DNA of 64,000 bases from Wolbachia endosymbiont (group E) of Neria commutata. Its GTDB lineage: Bacteria > Pseudomonadota > Alphaproteobacteria > Rickettsiales > Anaplasmataceae. Below the pieces are notes generated by a model. It ran no database searches. It was given only the letters and a program-made list of their open reading frames with translations, and was not told the origin of the DNA. The position numbers were made by a program, and so were the translations under genes. The stretch spans positions 124,001 to 188,000 of the forward strand of contig NZ_OZ034692.1 of the NCBI RefSeq assembly GCF_964026735.1, in the 5' to 3' direction. Position 1 is the stretch's first letter; the number at the start of each line of letters is the position of its first letter. Shown here piece by piece: positions 46,474 through 56,840 of the stretch.

Positions 46474-48006
46474 ATGGATCAATCTAAGAGCTTTTATATC
46501 ACCACACCAATATATTATGTAAATGATAAGCCACATATTGGTCATGCATATACCTCTCTTCTTTGTGATGTGGTGGCAAGATTCATGAAATTAGCTGGAA
46601 AAAATGTCAAATTTACTACAGGCACAGATGAGCATGGACAAAAGATCGAAAAAGCGGCCAAAGCAAGGGGAATGGAGCCAAAAGAATTTACAGATGAAGT
46701 AAGTGTTTCGTTTAAAGAATTAGCTGAATTCATGAATTTTCAATATGACGATTTTATTCGCACTACAGAAGAACGTCATGAAAAAGCAGTGATAGCATTG
46801 TGGAATAGATTAGAAAAAAGAGGACAGATATATTTGGATTCTTACTCAGGCTGGTATTCAGTTCGTGATGAAGCATTTTACCCAGAATCAGAATTAATAA
46901 ATGGCAAAGCACCAACTGGTGCTGAAGTTGAATGGGTGAAAGAAGAGAGTTATTTTTTTCGCTTATCAAATTGGCAGGACAAATTACTTGAACTATATCA
47001 AAATCAGCCAAATTTTATTTTTCCAGAGAGCAGAAAAAATGAAGTTATATCATTTGTAAAATCAGGACTTACTGATTTATCAATCTCTCGTACTAGTTTT
47101 AACTGGGGAATAAAAGTACCAGAAAATGATAAGCATGTGATTTATGTATGGATAGATGCATTAACTAACTATATTACATCAGTAAATTTTCCTGAGATTG
47201 AAGATAATGAATATAAGCAGTTTTGGGCAAATGAAGACTGTTTTAATGTTCATGTTATCGGTAAAGATATATTACGCTTTCATGCTGTCTATTGGCCAGC
47301 AATTCTCCTTGCTGTAGATGTACCATTACCAAAACAAATTGCAGTTCATGGCTGGTGGTTAAATGAAGGAGAAAAAATATCCAAATCTCTTGGAAACGTT
47401 ATAGATCCGATTGGTCTGGCAACAGAGTTTGGTGTTGATCAACTACGTTATTTCCTTCTTAGAGAAGCAAGCTTTGGTCAAGATGGCAATTTCAGTAAGA
47501 AAAATATGATCAGCCGAATAAATTCAGAACTTGCAAACAACATCGGTAATCTAGTACAAAGGACGATTTCATTTTTACATAAGCAATGCTCTGGTATTGT
47601 TCCCACAATCGACCAAAAATTACTTCAAGGTGATGAAAGTTTGCCAAATCGCAAATCTATACTAGAACAAGTGATGAGTCACCTTTCCAGGTATGAATTC
47701 AGTCACATTATACTTTTGATCATTAATTTATCATCTGAGGCTAATGCATACATAGATAAGAGTGCACCTTGGGTATTAAGTAAAAACAACAAAGAGCGTA
47801 TGAATTTAGTGGTTTATAAATTACTAGAATATATAAGAATAATCGGTATTTTGTTGCAGCCGATCGTTCCAAAATCAGCAGAGATGATACTGGATCGACT
47901 GCGAATTCCCCAAAAACAACGTGATTTAGAATCTTTATGCAATATATCCATAAGTTCGGGCATCGCATTACCTAAACCAGCACCAATTTTTTTGAGATTT
48001 GAATAG
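46474..48006 (+). CDS. metG: Methionyl-tRNA synthetase
   Basis: Charges tRNA-Met. The 510-residue protein has the class I motifs: HIGH as PHIGHAYTSLL, FTTGTDEHGQKIEKAA, the KMSKS loop as GEKISKSLGNVIDP, and the anticodon-binding helices (AYIDKSAPWVLSKNN). The zinc-knuckle Cys are absent, consistent with the short zinc-free type of alphaproteobacteria. Full length, single gene after tRNA-Thr. Confidence 0.97.
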   Translation: MDQSKSFYITTPIYYVNDKPHIGHAYTSLLCDVVARFMKLAGKNVKFTTGTDEHGQKIEKAAKARGMEPKEFTDEVSVSFKELAEFMNFQYDDFIRTTEERHEKAVIALWNRLEKRGQIYLDSYSGWYSVRDEAFYPESELINGKAPTGAEVEWVKEESYFFRLSNWQDKLLELYQNQPNFIFPESRKNEVISFVKSGLTDLSISRTSFNWGIKVPENDKHVIYVWIDALTNYITSVNFPEIEDNEYKQFWANEDCFNVHVIGKDILRFHAVYWPAILLAVDVPLPKQIAVHGWWLNEGEKISKSLGNVIDPIGLATEFGVDQLRYFLLREASFGQDGNFSKKNMISRINSELANNIGNLVQRTISFLHKQCSGIVPTIDQKLLQGDESLPNRKSILEQVMSHLSRYEFSHIILLIINLSSEANAYIDKSAPWVLSKNNKERMNLVVYKLLEYIRIIGILLQPIVPKSAEMILDRLRIPQKQRDLESLCNISISSGIALPKPAPIFLRFE

Positions 48007-48083
48007 AACTTTTTTAAAAGAAGAGGGACATTAAATTTACACAGCAAGATATTCCAGTATAGTATAAGTTTTTAGTTCTATGT

Positions 48084-48734
48084 ATGAACGCAGAAAAAGT
48101 AGGACTGATATTTGAAAGGTTTCAGCAATCAAACTCTACACCAAAAATAGAGCTAAATTATGTCAACCATTTTACATTGCTGGTTGCAATCGTTCTATCG
48201 GCACGGACAACTGATGTAAGCGTTAATAAAATTACAAAAGAACTATTTAAAGTTGTAGATAGTCCGGAAAAGATGCTGAACTTTGGGCAAAATGAGCTAA
48301 GAAAACGTATAAGTAGTATTGGCTTATATAATACTAAAGCAAAAAATGTAATCGAGCTTAGTAAAATATTGGTGGAACGGTATGACAGTAAAGTACCTAC
48401 AGATTTTCACGATTTAATATCTTTGCCGGGAGTAGGAAGAAAAAGTGCTAATGTCTTTTTAAATTCAGGGCTCGGCATACCAACTTTAGCAGTTGACACT
48501 CATGTTTTTAGAGTGAGCAATAGAGTTGGCCTTGTAGCAGAAAAAGATGTATTGAAAACAGAGCAATCTCTCTTAAATGTTATACCAGAAAAATACCTAC
48601 TTTATGCTCACCACTGGTTAGTTCTACATGGGAGATATATCTGTAAAGCACAGAGACCTTCATGTGAAACGTGCATCATTAATGATTTGTGCGAGTTTGA
48701 GTGCAAAAAATGTAATATTGTAGATCGGCATTGA
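48084..48734 (+). CDS. nth: Endonuclease III
   Basis: Bifunctional glycosylase/AP lyase for oxidised pyrimidines. The 216-residue protein has [13 protein letters not shown], the helix-hairpin-helix [14 protein letters not shown] with catalytic Lys, [12 protein letters not shown] with catalytic Asp, and the [4Fe-4S] loop [19 protein letters not shown] (C-x6-C-x2-C-x5-C). Complete. Its stop lies just before miaB, and the two probably form an operon. Confidence 0.96.
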   Translation: MNAEKVGLIFERFQQSNSTPKIELNYVNHFTLLVAIVLSARTTDVSVNKITKELFKVVDSPEKMLNFGQNELRKRISSIGLYNTKAKNVIELSKILVERYDSKVPTDFHDLISLPGVGRKSANVFLNSGLGIPTLAVDTHVFRVSNRVGLVAEKDVLKTEQSLLNVIPEKYLLYAHHWLVLHGRYICKAQRPSCETCIINDLCEFECKKCNIVDRH

Positions 48735-48772
48735 GTTTTGACATATTATATAAGAAATTAAATTTAAATAAC

Positions 48773-50095
48773 ATGAAAGGCTTATATATTAAAACTTACG
48801 GTTGTCAGATGAATGTCTATGATTCCATTTTAATGGAAAATATAATCAAACCTCTGGGCTTTAATATTGTTAGCGACGCAGATAAAGCTGATTTAGTGAT
48901 ACTCAATACCTGCCATATTAGAGAAAAAGCAGCAGAAAAACTTTATTCAGAGCTCGGAAAGATTCATTCATCACAAAAAAAGAAAGATGTTACCATAGTA
49001 GTGGCTGGATGTGTTGCGCAGGCAGAAGGTGAGGAAGTGTTTAGGAGGACTCCATTTGTTGACATTGTTGTTGGTCCGCAAAGCATTGCTGCTTTACCAG
49101 AGCTGATAGTGAAAGCAAGCAGAAGTAAAGGTCATCTAATCAATACTGATTTTCCTGAGATGGCAAAGTTTGATAAGTTGCCAAATGAGTGTTATGGCAA
49201 TAGTCAAGGATCGTCTGCATTCCTTTCTATACAGGAAGGTTGTGATAAATTTTGCACGTTCTGCGTAGTACCTTATACTCGCGGGGCTGAATATTCACGG
49301 CCAGTAAATGAGATATTCCGTGAAGCATTGAAACTGGTTGCAAATGGCGCGAAGGAAATTACTCTGCTTGGTCAAAATGTTAATGCCTATCATGGAGAGT
49401 GTGAAGGAGAAGTCTGGGATTTAGGAAAATTAATTACCCATATTGCTAAAATTGAAAAGCTGGAAAGAATACGCTATACAACTTCTCATCCGCGCGATAT
49501 GAATGAATCTCTCTACCTTGCACATTTCGAAGAGCCCAAGCTCATGCCATTTATTCACCTGCCTGTGCAATCTGGTTCCGATAAAATATTGCGCGCAATG
49601 AACAGAAAACACACTGCAGAGGAATATTTTGAAATAATAGATAAATTTTGCAAGCTGAATCCTGAAATAGAGTTTTCCTCTGATTTCATAGTTGGTTTTC
49701 CTGGAGAAACCGAAAAAGATTTTGAGGAAACCATAAAATTGGTAGAAAAAATCAAGTACGCTCAAGCTTATAGCTTCAAATATAGCCCAAGACCAGGAAC
49801 ACCAGGTGCTGAAAGAAAAGATCAAGTGCTAGAAGAAGTTAAAGCAGAGCGCTTGCTTCGTTTACAGAAATTAATCAGCGAACAACAACTAGAATTTAAC
49901 CAAAATACGGTAGGTAAAACTATACCTGTATTGTTTAGTGATAAAAAAGGTAAACATCAAGACCAAATTATTGGCAAAAGCAAGTATATGCAATCGGTAT
50001 GCATTAATGACACGGAAGGGAAGTATAAAGATAAAATAGTGAATGTAAAAATATTAGAAGCCAGGCAAAATAGCTTACTCGGATCTTGTGATTAG
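48773..50095 (+). CDS. miaB: tRNA-2-methylthio-N6-dimethylallyladenosine synthase
   Basis: Radical-SAM enzyme adding the 2-methylthio group to i6A37 of tRNAs. Starts [18 protein letters not shown] at ATG 48773; a longer TTG-started frame is less likely. N-terminal cluster Cys in [15 protein letters not shown] and AGCVAQAEG; radical-SAM CxxxCxxC in [27 protein letters not shown] domain at the end. 440 residues, complete. Follows nth by about 38 bases. Confidence 0.97.
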   Translation: MKGLYIKTYGCQMNVYDSILMENIIKPLGFNIVSDADKADLVILNTCHIREKAAEKLYSELGKIHSSQKKKDVTIVVAGCVAQAEGEEVFRRTPFVDIVVGPQSIAALPELIVKASRSKGHLINTDFPEMAKFDKLPNECYGNSQGSSAFLSIQEGCDKFCTFCVVPYTRGAEYSRPVNEIFREALKLVANGAKEITLLGQNVNAYHGECEGEVWDLGKLITHIAKIEKLERIRYTTSHPRDMNESLYLAHFEEPKLMPFIHLPVQSGSDKILRAMNRKHTAEEYFEIIDKFCKLNPEIEFSSDFIVGFPGETEKDFEETIKLVEKIKYAQAYSFKYSPRPGTPGAERKDQVLEEVKAERLLRLQKLISEQQLEFNQNTVGKTIPVLFSDKKGKHQDQIIGKSKYMQSVCINDTEGKYKDKIVNVKILEARQNSLLGSCD

Positions 50096-50109
50096 ATCAA
50101 TTTTACAAT

Positions 50110-50286
50110 ATGGAAGTTTTACTATATTTTTTCTTTATGTTATCTAATGCTATTTTTTACTCGACCTCTGTCCTTTCATTTGCAGCTTTGACAAAGCAAT
50201 TAAGCACAAAGCTGAGTATCGGTGATTATATGCCTCTTTCTACCTTTAACTCTCTTACTTCCATCATAACTTTGTTCCACCTTTGA
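50110..50286 (+). CDS. Short hydrophobic ORF, uncertain
   Basis: Fifty-eight codons starting MEVLLYFFFMLSNAIFYSTS, with a hydrophobic first 35 residues and no recognised domain, between miaB and hemF. It is in the miaB direction. Composition is compatible with a small membrane protein or with chance in AT-rich DNA. Confidence 0.25.
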   Translation: MEVLLYFFFMLSNAIFYSTSVLSFAALTKQLSTKLSIGDYMPLSTFNSLTSIITLFHL

Positions 50287-50293
50287 ACTATTT

Positions 50294-51118
50294 TTACAAC
50301 CACCTAACAAGCGGTGGCATTGACATCATGATTGCATCTGGATTTCCATCAGTTATTAAACCAAACCTTGTACCACGATCATATAGCAGATTGAATTCTA
50401 CATATCTGCCACGTTTTATTAGCTGATCTTCTCGTTGTTCTTTTGTCCAAGGTTTTTGCATATGTTTATGTATGATATGCGAATAAATTTCCAAGAAGGT
50501 TTTGCCTACTGCTTTTGTAAATTCAAAATCATTTTTCCAATTACCAGAATTCAGATTATCATAGAAAATACCACCGATGCCACGTGGCTCTTTTCTGTGT
50601 TTTAAGAAAAAGTAGGTATCACATTGCTCTTTAAATTTTGGATAATACTCAGTATCGAATTCATCACATGTTGTTTTTATTGTCTCATAAATATACTTAC
50701 AATCTTCTTCATTTTTATATACTGGAGTAAAATCCATTCCTCCGCCAAACCATTGTTTTGAGGTGTATATTAGCCTTGTGTTCATATGTGCTGCAGGAAC
50801 AAGAGGTGATTGCATATGAGAAACTAAAGATATGCCACTTGCCCAAAACTCTCCATTACTTTCACTTGCACCAGGAACCTCATGGATAACTGAATTCGCA
50901 AATTTTCCATGCACTTTTGAAACGTTCACACCAACTTTCTCAAAAATCTTACCATAAATAATTGTAGATTCACCACCACCACCACCTGGACGGTCCCACT
51001 TTCTTTTTTCAATTTTGGGCTCTATGGATGATTGTTTTTCGATTGATAAGAAAGACTCTATGATTTTATCTCTTAGTGCACAAAACCATTCAAAAGCTTG
51101 TTCTTTTTGTTTTTCCAT
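50294..51118 (-). CDS. hemF: Oxygen-dependent coproporphyrinogen III oxidase
   Basis: Converts coproporphyrinogen III to protoporphyrinogen IX using oxygen. The 274-residue protein has RKWDRPGGGGGESTIIYGKIFEK, AHMNTRLIYTSKQWFGGGMDFTPVY, KEPRGIGGIFYDNLNS and the C-terminal KRGRYVEFNLLYDRGTRFGLITDGNPDAIMMSMPPLVRW, all standard. Complete and stand-alone. Together with hemB and hemC it shows the aerobic heme route. Confidence 0.97.
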   Translation of the reverse strand: MEKQKEQAFEWFCALRDKIIESFLSIEKQSSIEPKIEKRKWDRPGGGGGESTIIYGKIFEKVGVNVSKVHGKFANSVIHEVPGASESNGEFWASGISLVSHMQSPLVPAAHMNTRLIYTSKQWFGGGMDFTPVYKNEEDCKYIYETIKTTCDEFDTEYYPKFKEQCDTYFFLKHRKEPRGIGGIFYDNLNSGNWKNDFEFTKAVGKTFLEIYSHIIHKHMQKPWTKEQREDQLIKRGRYVEFNLLYDRGTRFGLITDGNPDAIMMSMPPLVRWL

Positions 51119-51267
51119 AATTTTTGTTAACTAGATGTTTACTTTTATTAATATTTTTGATAAACAGCACATGATATTTAATATAAAGTTATAGTAGCAT
51201 ACCTATCAGTGATATTAATTAATCTATAACAATTAAATAAATATAATAAAACGTTTTTGTAGGCACA

Positions 51268-53748
51268 ATGAGTAAAAGATACATAGATAGCAAAAAAGAG
51301 AACAGAGTTGATTTCATATTAAGAAATTATGGAATGTCAATTGTCGTAATGGCAATTATTATGCTCCTACCTCCAGTAGTAATATCAGCACTCTACTTTT
51401 TTGATATATACGATCAACATACTAATATAGAGATTAATTTATTAGTAAGCGCTCTAATGATTCTCTTTATAATATATAATGTAAAACGCTACAGGTATCT
51501 GCTAAATACCATAGAATTTCAAAATGCAATATTTGCAAATGCACTAAATCATAATACAGAATTTTGTCTTATTTTACATAAGAATGAAGATGTTATTTAT
51601 GCTGATGCAAGATTCTATGAAAGATTTAAAGACCATATAGATGATGACGTTACGCTCGGCAAGATCCTTGAAGCGGGAGATGTTTCAGAAAAAGACAAAA
51701 AAGCACTTTATCACGCACTAAAGAATAATTCTTCTGTACAGATATGTATTGCCTTAAGCAAGAAAAATAGAGTGTCTAACTTCCTTTTGCTCTTTGAACC
51801 AATACCAGATAATCCTCAGGTTGCTATAAATAGTAATGAATTTTTAAATTTATCGTTAGCACCAATAGCAAGGCCACATGGGTATTTTGTGTTAAAAGCA
51901 ACACAAATGAATAAGGAGCAGGTATATGAAGAATTAATAGAAAAACATAGAATAGGAACTTATATTGCAAATGCTAAAGGGGTAATTTTATCTGTAAATA
52001 AAAGATTTTTAGACATATTTGAACTGAAAAAATTTGAAAAGGGCAGCTCAATCAATGATTTTATATCCCAATCTAAATATAGTAATACAACAACCGGTAA
52101 TGAAATTCTATTTTTTACTATAAACGGCGCACCATTCAAGGCTTATATGAGCACTGCCATATTTTGTGATAAGTATAATCATAACTATATACATGGCTTC
52201 ATTACACCTGCCGAATCAAATATTACTGATTATCAATTACACCCATGTTTTGCAAATTCATCAATTGCTATTGCACAATGTGATACAAACGGCAATTTTA
52301 TAAAGAAAAATACGGCACTAATAAAGCTTGCTGGACCAGATAATAATTCAATCTTTACGTTAATATCAAACGACTATCATAAAAAAATAAGTGAATATTT
52401 TTTGAGTAATAGAGTAAATAATGCGTCCTTTGATGTACAGCTTAACAATGATAATGACATGAAAATATATTTTAATAAATTTCTTCATAATAGAACGATG
52501 TTCATACTTTGTTATTTGATTGATAACACTGAGCACAAAAATCTAGAGATTAAGCTTGAGCATTATCAAAAGATGCAAGCTATAGGACAGCTTGCAGGCG
52601 GAATTGCACATGATTTTAATAACATATTAACTGGAATAATAGGGTTTTCTGATTTGCTTTTACTACAACACTCAGCCGGTGACCCGTCTTTTGGAGATAT
52701 AATACAAATACAACAAAATGCGAAGCGTGGATCAAATTTAGTTAGGCAGTTACTTGCTTTTTCAAGAAGACAGACCATGCAGCCAAAAATTATCGATGTA
52801 AATAGCACAATAGCCAATCTTTGCGAGATGATAAAAAGGTTAATAGGTGAGAATATAAAATTTACTACTTATTATGATGGAGATTTGGGTGCTGTTAGAG
52901 CTGACCAAGGACAATTAGAGCAAGTGATAATTAACTTAGCAATTAATGCTAGTGCTGCTATGGAAAATGGCGGAGAATTAACCATACAAACCTTTAATCA
53001 AAAGATCGATTCATTGAATGCTACACCTCAGAGTATGCTTTCTCCAGATAAGGAAGCAATTGAACATGGAAATTACGTTGTAATTGAGGTAATTGATACT
53101 GGATGTGGTATACCCAGTGATATCATTGAGAAAATATTTGATCCATTTTTTTCTACTAAAGATATTACTTCTGGCACAGGCCTCGGCCTATCTACTGTAT
53201 ATGGAATTATTAAGCAAACCGAAGGGTATATTTATGTTGCTAGTAAAGTGAAGAGTGGCACTAAATTTAGCATATTCCTTCCTATGGTTTATGTATTGGA
53301 TGAGTATGATAGAGAGGAAGAAGGCGAGCAAATAGAAAAACCGGTGGTAAATGAGATTAAAAGTGACGGTATAATTTTATTAATTGAAGACGAGGATTCA
53401 GTAAGAGAATTCACCACTAAAGCTCTTAGAAGAAAAGGATTTGATGTAATGGAAGCTAGCATGGGCAGCAAGGCATTGGAAATAATCAGTAAAAAAAGCC
53501 AGCATATAGATCTTATAATCACTGATGTAGTAATGCCAGAGTTCAGTGGTCCAGAAATAGTTAAAGAAGCGTTAATTCATAGGCCAGATATTAATGTTAT
53601 TTTTATTTCTGGGTATGCAGAAGAAGCTTTTTTAAAGAATGGCGATATCAGTATAGGAGATTTTCACTTTTTACCGAAGCCTTTCACTCTGAAAGAACTA
53701 GGAAATAAAGTCCAAAGTGTATTACAAGCAGCAAAAAAAACAGTATAG
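51268..53748 (+). CDS. cckA: Hybrid sensor histidine kinase, CckA-like
   Basis: An 826-residue hybrid kinase. Two transmembrane helices near residues 23-45 and 60-75, PAS-like regions between about 85 and 430, HisKA with GGIAHDFNNILTGIIGFSD (His about residue 447), ATPase with INLAINASAAMENGGELT (N box), DTGCGIPSDIIEKIFDPFFSTK and GTGLGLSTVYGI (G boxes), and a receiver domain with TDVVMPEFSGPEI (Asp about 752) and PKPFTLKELG. The HDFNN box, domain order and size are those of CckA, which phosphorylates CtrA via ChpT in alphaproteobacteria. Complete; stands alone. Confidence 0.93.
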   Translation: MSKRYIDSKKENRVDFILRNYGMSIVVMAIIMLLPPVVISALYFFDIYDQHTNIEINLLVSALMILFIIYNVKRYRYLLNTIEFQNAIFANALNHNTEFCLILHKNEDVIYADARFYERFKDHIDDDVTLGKILEAGDVSEKDKKALYHALKNNSSVQICIALSKKNRVSNFLLLFEPIPDNPQVAINSNEFLNLSLAPIARPHGYFVLKATQMNKEQVYEELIEKHRIGTYIANAKGVILSVNKRFLDIFELKKFEKGSSINDFISQSKYSNTTTGNEILFFTINGAPFKAYMSTAIFCDKYNHNYIHGFITPAESNITDYQLHPCFANSSIAIAQCDTNGNFIKKNTALIKLAGPDNNSIFTLISNDYHKKISEYFLSNRVNNASFDVQLNNDNDMKIYFNKFLHNRTMFILCYLIDNTEHKNLEIKLEHYQKMQAIGQLAGGIAHDFNNILTGIIGFSDLLLLQHSAGDPSFGDIIQIQQNAKRGSNLVRQLLAFSRRQTMQPKIIDVNSTIANLCEMIKRLIGENIKFTTYYDGDLGAVRADQGQLEQVIINLAINASAAMENGGELTIQTFNQKIDSLNATPQSMLSPDKEAIEHGNYVVIEVIDTGCGIPSDIIEKIFDPFFSTKDITSGTGLGLSTVYGIIKQTEGYIYVASKVKSGTKFSIFLPMVYVLDEYDREEEGEQIEKPVVNEIKSDGIILLIEDEDSVREFTTKALRRKGFDVMEASMGSKALEIISKKSQHIDLIITDVVMPEFSGPEIVKEALIHRPDINVIFISGYAEEAFLKNGDISIGDFHFLPKPFTLKELGNKVQSVLQAAKKTV

Positions 53749-53814
53749 GTCTATGAGTAGCTTACAATTTCAGTTCTGGATTAAAAAACAATAGAAAAGC
53801 AAATATTGCTGCCG

Positions 53815-53945
53815 AAGTAGAGTATTGCTGGCATACGATCAAAAGCCGGCTCAGACTATAATTAGCCTCCCCTGCGAAACAACAATTTTATTCTCCACCC
53901 GCATCCTGAACGATGCCAACTTTCGATTATGCTCCTTTTGCTCCA
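53815..53945. repeat. Remnants of an IS630 and an IS5-type element
   Basis: 53815-53859 encodes VEYCWHTIKSRLRL on the plus strand, the C-terminal EHCWHTIKSWLRT motif of the IS630 transposase at 12.2 kb. 53865-53945 begins GCCTCCCCTGCGAAAC and then jumps to the segment ATTTTATTCTCCACCC...CTTTTGCTCC of the IS5-type element (minus orientation), with a large internal deletion. Confidence 0.75.
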
Positions 53946-53988
53946 TGAAAAGGGCTATACTAATGCGTCTTCAATCCACCTGATTTTT

Positions 53989-54471
53989 TTATAGAACAGG
54001 ACCTTTCGTATAAGCATGGCAAATTGCTGTAGCAAGAGCGTCAGCGGTGTGATGACATTTGACATTCACATTTTTAATTATTTGTTTCACCATAAATATA
54101 ATTTGATTTTTATCGGCATGGCCGTTTCCTGTGATACTTTTTTTTATGTAGTTCGCATCATATTCACTTATAGGTAGATTTGCTGTTTTTAATACTAAAA
54201 TTGCAACTCCCCTTGCATATCCTAAAGTTAGTGAAGATTTTGGATTTTTATTAACGAAAATTTTTTCTACTGCAGCTTCACTTGGAGAATATTGAAGTAC
54301 TACTTTCTTTAACTGTTCAAAAATTATATGTAAGCGTTCACCTATATCGAGCTTACTATCATTTGATATAGTACCACCGCCCAAAAATTCAATGTTATTT
54401 CTTTCACTGAGGCTAATAATAGCCCACCCAGTTTTGCTTATTCCAGGGTCAAGGCCTATTATCTTAATCAC
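53989..54471 (-). CDS. ruvC: Holliday junction resolvase RuvC
   Basis: Cuts Holliday junctions with RuvAB. The 160-residue protein has the four acidic sites: IGLDPGISKTGWA (Asp), AAVEKIFVNKNPKSSL (Glu), and HHTADALATAICH (Asp Asp), plus SPSEAAVE and GNGHADKNQI. Slightly shorter than E. coli RuvC but complete. Overlaps the start region of ctaE by adjacency (stop to start of the next gene in the same direction), an operon arrangement downstream of ctaE. Confidence 0.95.
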   Translation of the reverse strand: MIKIIGLDPGISKTGWAIISLSERNNIEFLGGGTISNDSKLDIGERLHIIFEQLKKVVLQYSPSEAAVEKIFVNKNPKSSLTLGYARGVAILVLKTANLPISEYDANYIKKSITGNGHADKNQIIFMVKQIIKNVNVKCHHTADALATAICHAYTKGPVL

Positions 54472-55299
54472 TTAATAAGCACTTAGCCAGTAAATAAATA
54501 CAAATAAAAATATCCAAACTATATCTACAAAGTGCCAATACCAAGAGGCAAACTCAAAACACAAATGATCTTGGGGCGTAAATTGTTCTTTTAGCGCTCT
54601 AAACAAACACACCGTTAAAAATATTAGCCCTATTATGACGTGCACGCAGTGGAATCCGGTAATCATATAAAAATTGGACGTATAGATTAGCTTTTCCCCT
54701 GCTTCTTGCAGAGAAAAACTTGCTTCATAATACTCTATGGCTTGCACTATTATAAAAAAAACTCCAAGCAATATAGTAATGGATAACATATTAATCATGT
54801 TCTTTTTATTATTCTCAAGTAAAGAGTGATGTGCTGAAGTAAGTGCTGTGCCTGAAAGTAATAATATTAACGTATTCATGAATGGTAGTGACCATGGATC
54901 AGGAGGTAACATCCCTTCAGGAGGCCACTGGACTTTTCTTACAGGGGAAAATGCTTCAAATAAAAACACTGGATCAAGCCAGGCTTTAAAAAATGAGCAG
55001 AAGAAGGCTATAAAGAATATAACTTCTGAGAGGATAAATACATACATCGCAAGCTTGAGCCCATGCTTTACGATAGCAGTGTGACATTTATCATAAATGG
55101 CTTCCCTTATTACATCTCGCCACCAATAGAACAAAACTCCCGATACGGAAGCAACCCCTAAAATCAAACCAAATATTCCAAAAAGTTGCTTATGAAGTGC
55201 ACCAACCAACCCAAGTGCAAGAATAAGAATCGCTGCTGATATAGCAATCGGCCAAGGGCTTGGGTCTACTAAGTGAAAATCATGCTCTTTACTTTTCAT
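54472..55299 (-). CDS. ctaE: Cytochrome c oxidase subunit III
   Basis: Inner-membrane subunit of the aa3-type oxidase. The 275-residue protein has seven transmembrane helices and the family residues HDFHLVDPSPWPIAISAA, REAIYDKCHTAIVKHGLKLAMYVFILSEVIFFIAFFC, PFMNTLILLLSGTALTSAHH, GFHCVHVIIGLIFLTV and SWYWHFVDIVWIFLFVFIYW. Complete. Transcribed before ruvC with no gap. Confidence 0.97.
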   Translation of the reverse strand: MKSKEHDFHLVDPSPWPIAISAAILILALGLVGALHKQLFGIFGLILGVASVSGVLFYWWRDVIREAIYDKCHTAIVKHGLKLAMYVFILSEVIFFIAFFCSFFKAWLDPVFLFEAFSPVRKVQWPPEGMLPPDPWSLPFMNTLILLLSGTALTSAHHSLLENNKKNMINMLSITILLGVFFIIVQAIEYYEASFSLQEAGEKLIYTSNFYMITGFHCVHVIIGLIFLTVCLFRALKEQFTPQDHLCFEFASWYWHFVDIVWIFLFVFIYWLSAY

Positions 55300-55860
55300 A
55301 TTGTTTTTAAAGTAGAATCAACGTACTCAAGCATATAAATTAGCTTAAAATTGTCAAGATTCCTTAAAAATTTGACGAAACTTTACACATAGTTTGAATA
55401 TCCATTGTCAATACTTAATAAATTATTAAATATCAATGCATAATTAATATATTTATTTAACGTAATATTGAGCATTTCCCTTTTAAATATATCATGCGTA
55501 TATATTATTCTCTTTAAGAGGTAAAAATGTTAAACGCTGCAGCTATTAAAGCATATTTATATGCTAAAAATGGTGGTAAAAAACCAACAATTAATTTAAA
55601 AAAAGAAGGAGAAAAACTTTTTCTAATAGGTACATGTGCTGCATTAGCCTTTACCGCATGGTTCTATATTCCAGCTCTAAGCTCAGTACTACTATACTTT
55701 TTAGTCCCACTTACGTTTTATTTTTTATACAATATATATAATTTTTTAAAAAATTGCCTTCATAAGCTTCTTAACAAAGATAACAAGACTCATGATGAAA
55801 ATAGAGAAGCTATAAATGTTATTGCTATGGACCAACCTTCTCAAACGGTACGAATAATTA

Positions 55861-56840
55861 GACCCCCTGCGAAAAGGTAAAAAACAGATGAAAAACATTA
55901 AAAAGCATGTAAAATGAAAGTTTTAGAAGAGGGAAGATGGGAATAAGTTACGTAAAAATAGCAAGAACACCATATATTTTAGACAATTGACAGGGCTCAC
56001 AACATCTGAATTTGAAAAAATTGTGGCAAAAGTGCGTCCAGAGTGGGAAAAAAATGGAGGCGAAAAAGAAATGTCACGGAAGAAAATCGCATGTTGAGGA
56101 GCTAGAAGACAGGATTTTATGTGTTCTAATTTATTACAGAACGTACATAACGCATCCATTTTTAGGGTTTTTGTTTAATTTGCACAACTCAAATATTTGC
56201 CGACTTTTTAAGAAAATGTAGCCATTATTGGCCAAAAAAATTACTATAAAAAAGGATAGAACGCTGACGCCAGAAAGGATTTTAAAAATTTTAGCAGACG
56301 TCACGGAGCAACCGATACAGCGGCCGAAAGACAGCAAAAAACGTAAGAAAAGTTATTCCGGAAAAAAGAAAGCAACCACAATAAAAACCGAAATTGTGAT
56401 CGAGGGAAATGGGCAAATTCTGTCGATTTCGAAGTCGCATAGAGGTCGAATGCATGATTTTCGCATAAGGAAACAGGAAAAATTGTTGGCCAAAGATAGC
56501 ATAAAATATGCCGATTCTGGGTATCAAGGTTGGCAAAAACTGCAGAAAAACGTTGTGATTCCGTACAAAAAACACCGTAAAAAGCCACTAACGGAGGAGC
56601 AAAAGGAGCATAATCGGAAGCTGGCATCGTTCAGGATGCGTGTGGAAAATAAGATTCGCGAGATAAAAATCTTCAAAATAATGTCAAATGTTTACCGCAA
56701 TTTTCAGAAGAAATACAACATGAGATTTAATATTATAGCAGGAATTGTGAATTTGAGGCATAGTTTTTAATAATTTTTAGGCTGGGGATTTCTTACCAGA
56801 TTTTATCAGCAACTTGCTTCACGTTGTTTCGCAGGGGGTC
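55861..56840 (+). mobile_element. IS5-type insertion sequence, full length 980 bp (copy 6)
   Basis: GACCCCCTGCGAAA ends at 55861 and 56840 and TA duplications at 55859-55860 and 56841-56842. Same length as copy 1 and nearly identical, including the amber codon. It has additionally lost one T in CATATATTTT and gained one A in GGGAAAAAAATGG, two compensating indels within the first 100 bases of the transposase gene. Confidence 0.9.
55937..56770 (+). pseudogene. IS5-type transposase, amber codon and compensating indels
   Basis: Starts at ATG 55937 (MGISYVKIARTPYI), slips frame between about 55975 and 56050 owing to paired indels, then reads EELEDRILCVLIYYRTY to RLFKKM and TAG at 56218-56220, and continues in frame to the stop at 56770. 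The 180-residue 3' part is identical to copy 1 except for H instead of Y in SKSHRGR. DDE residues present. Confidence 0.85.
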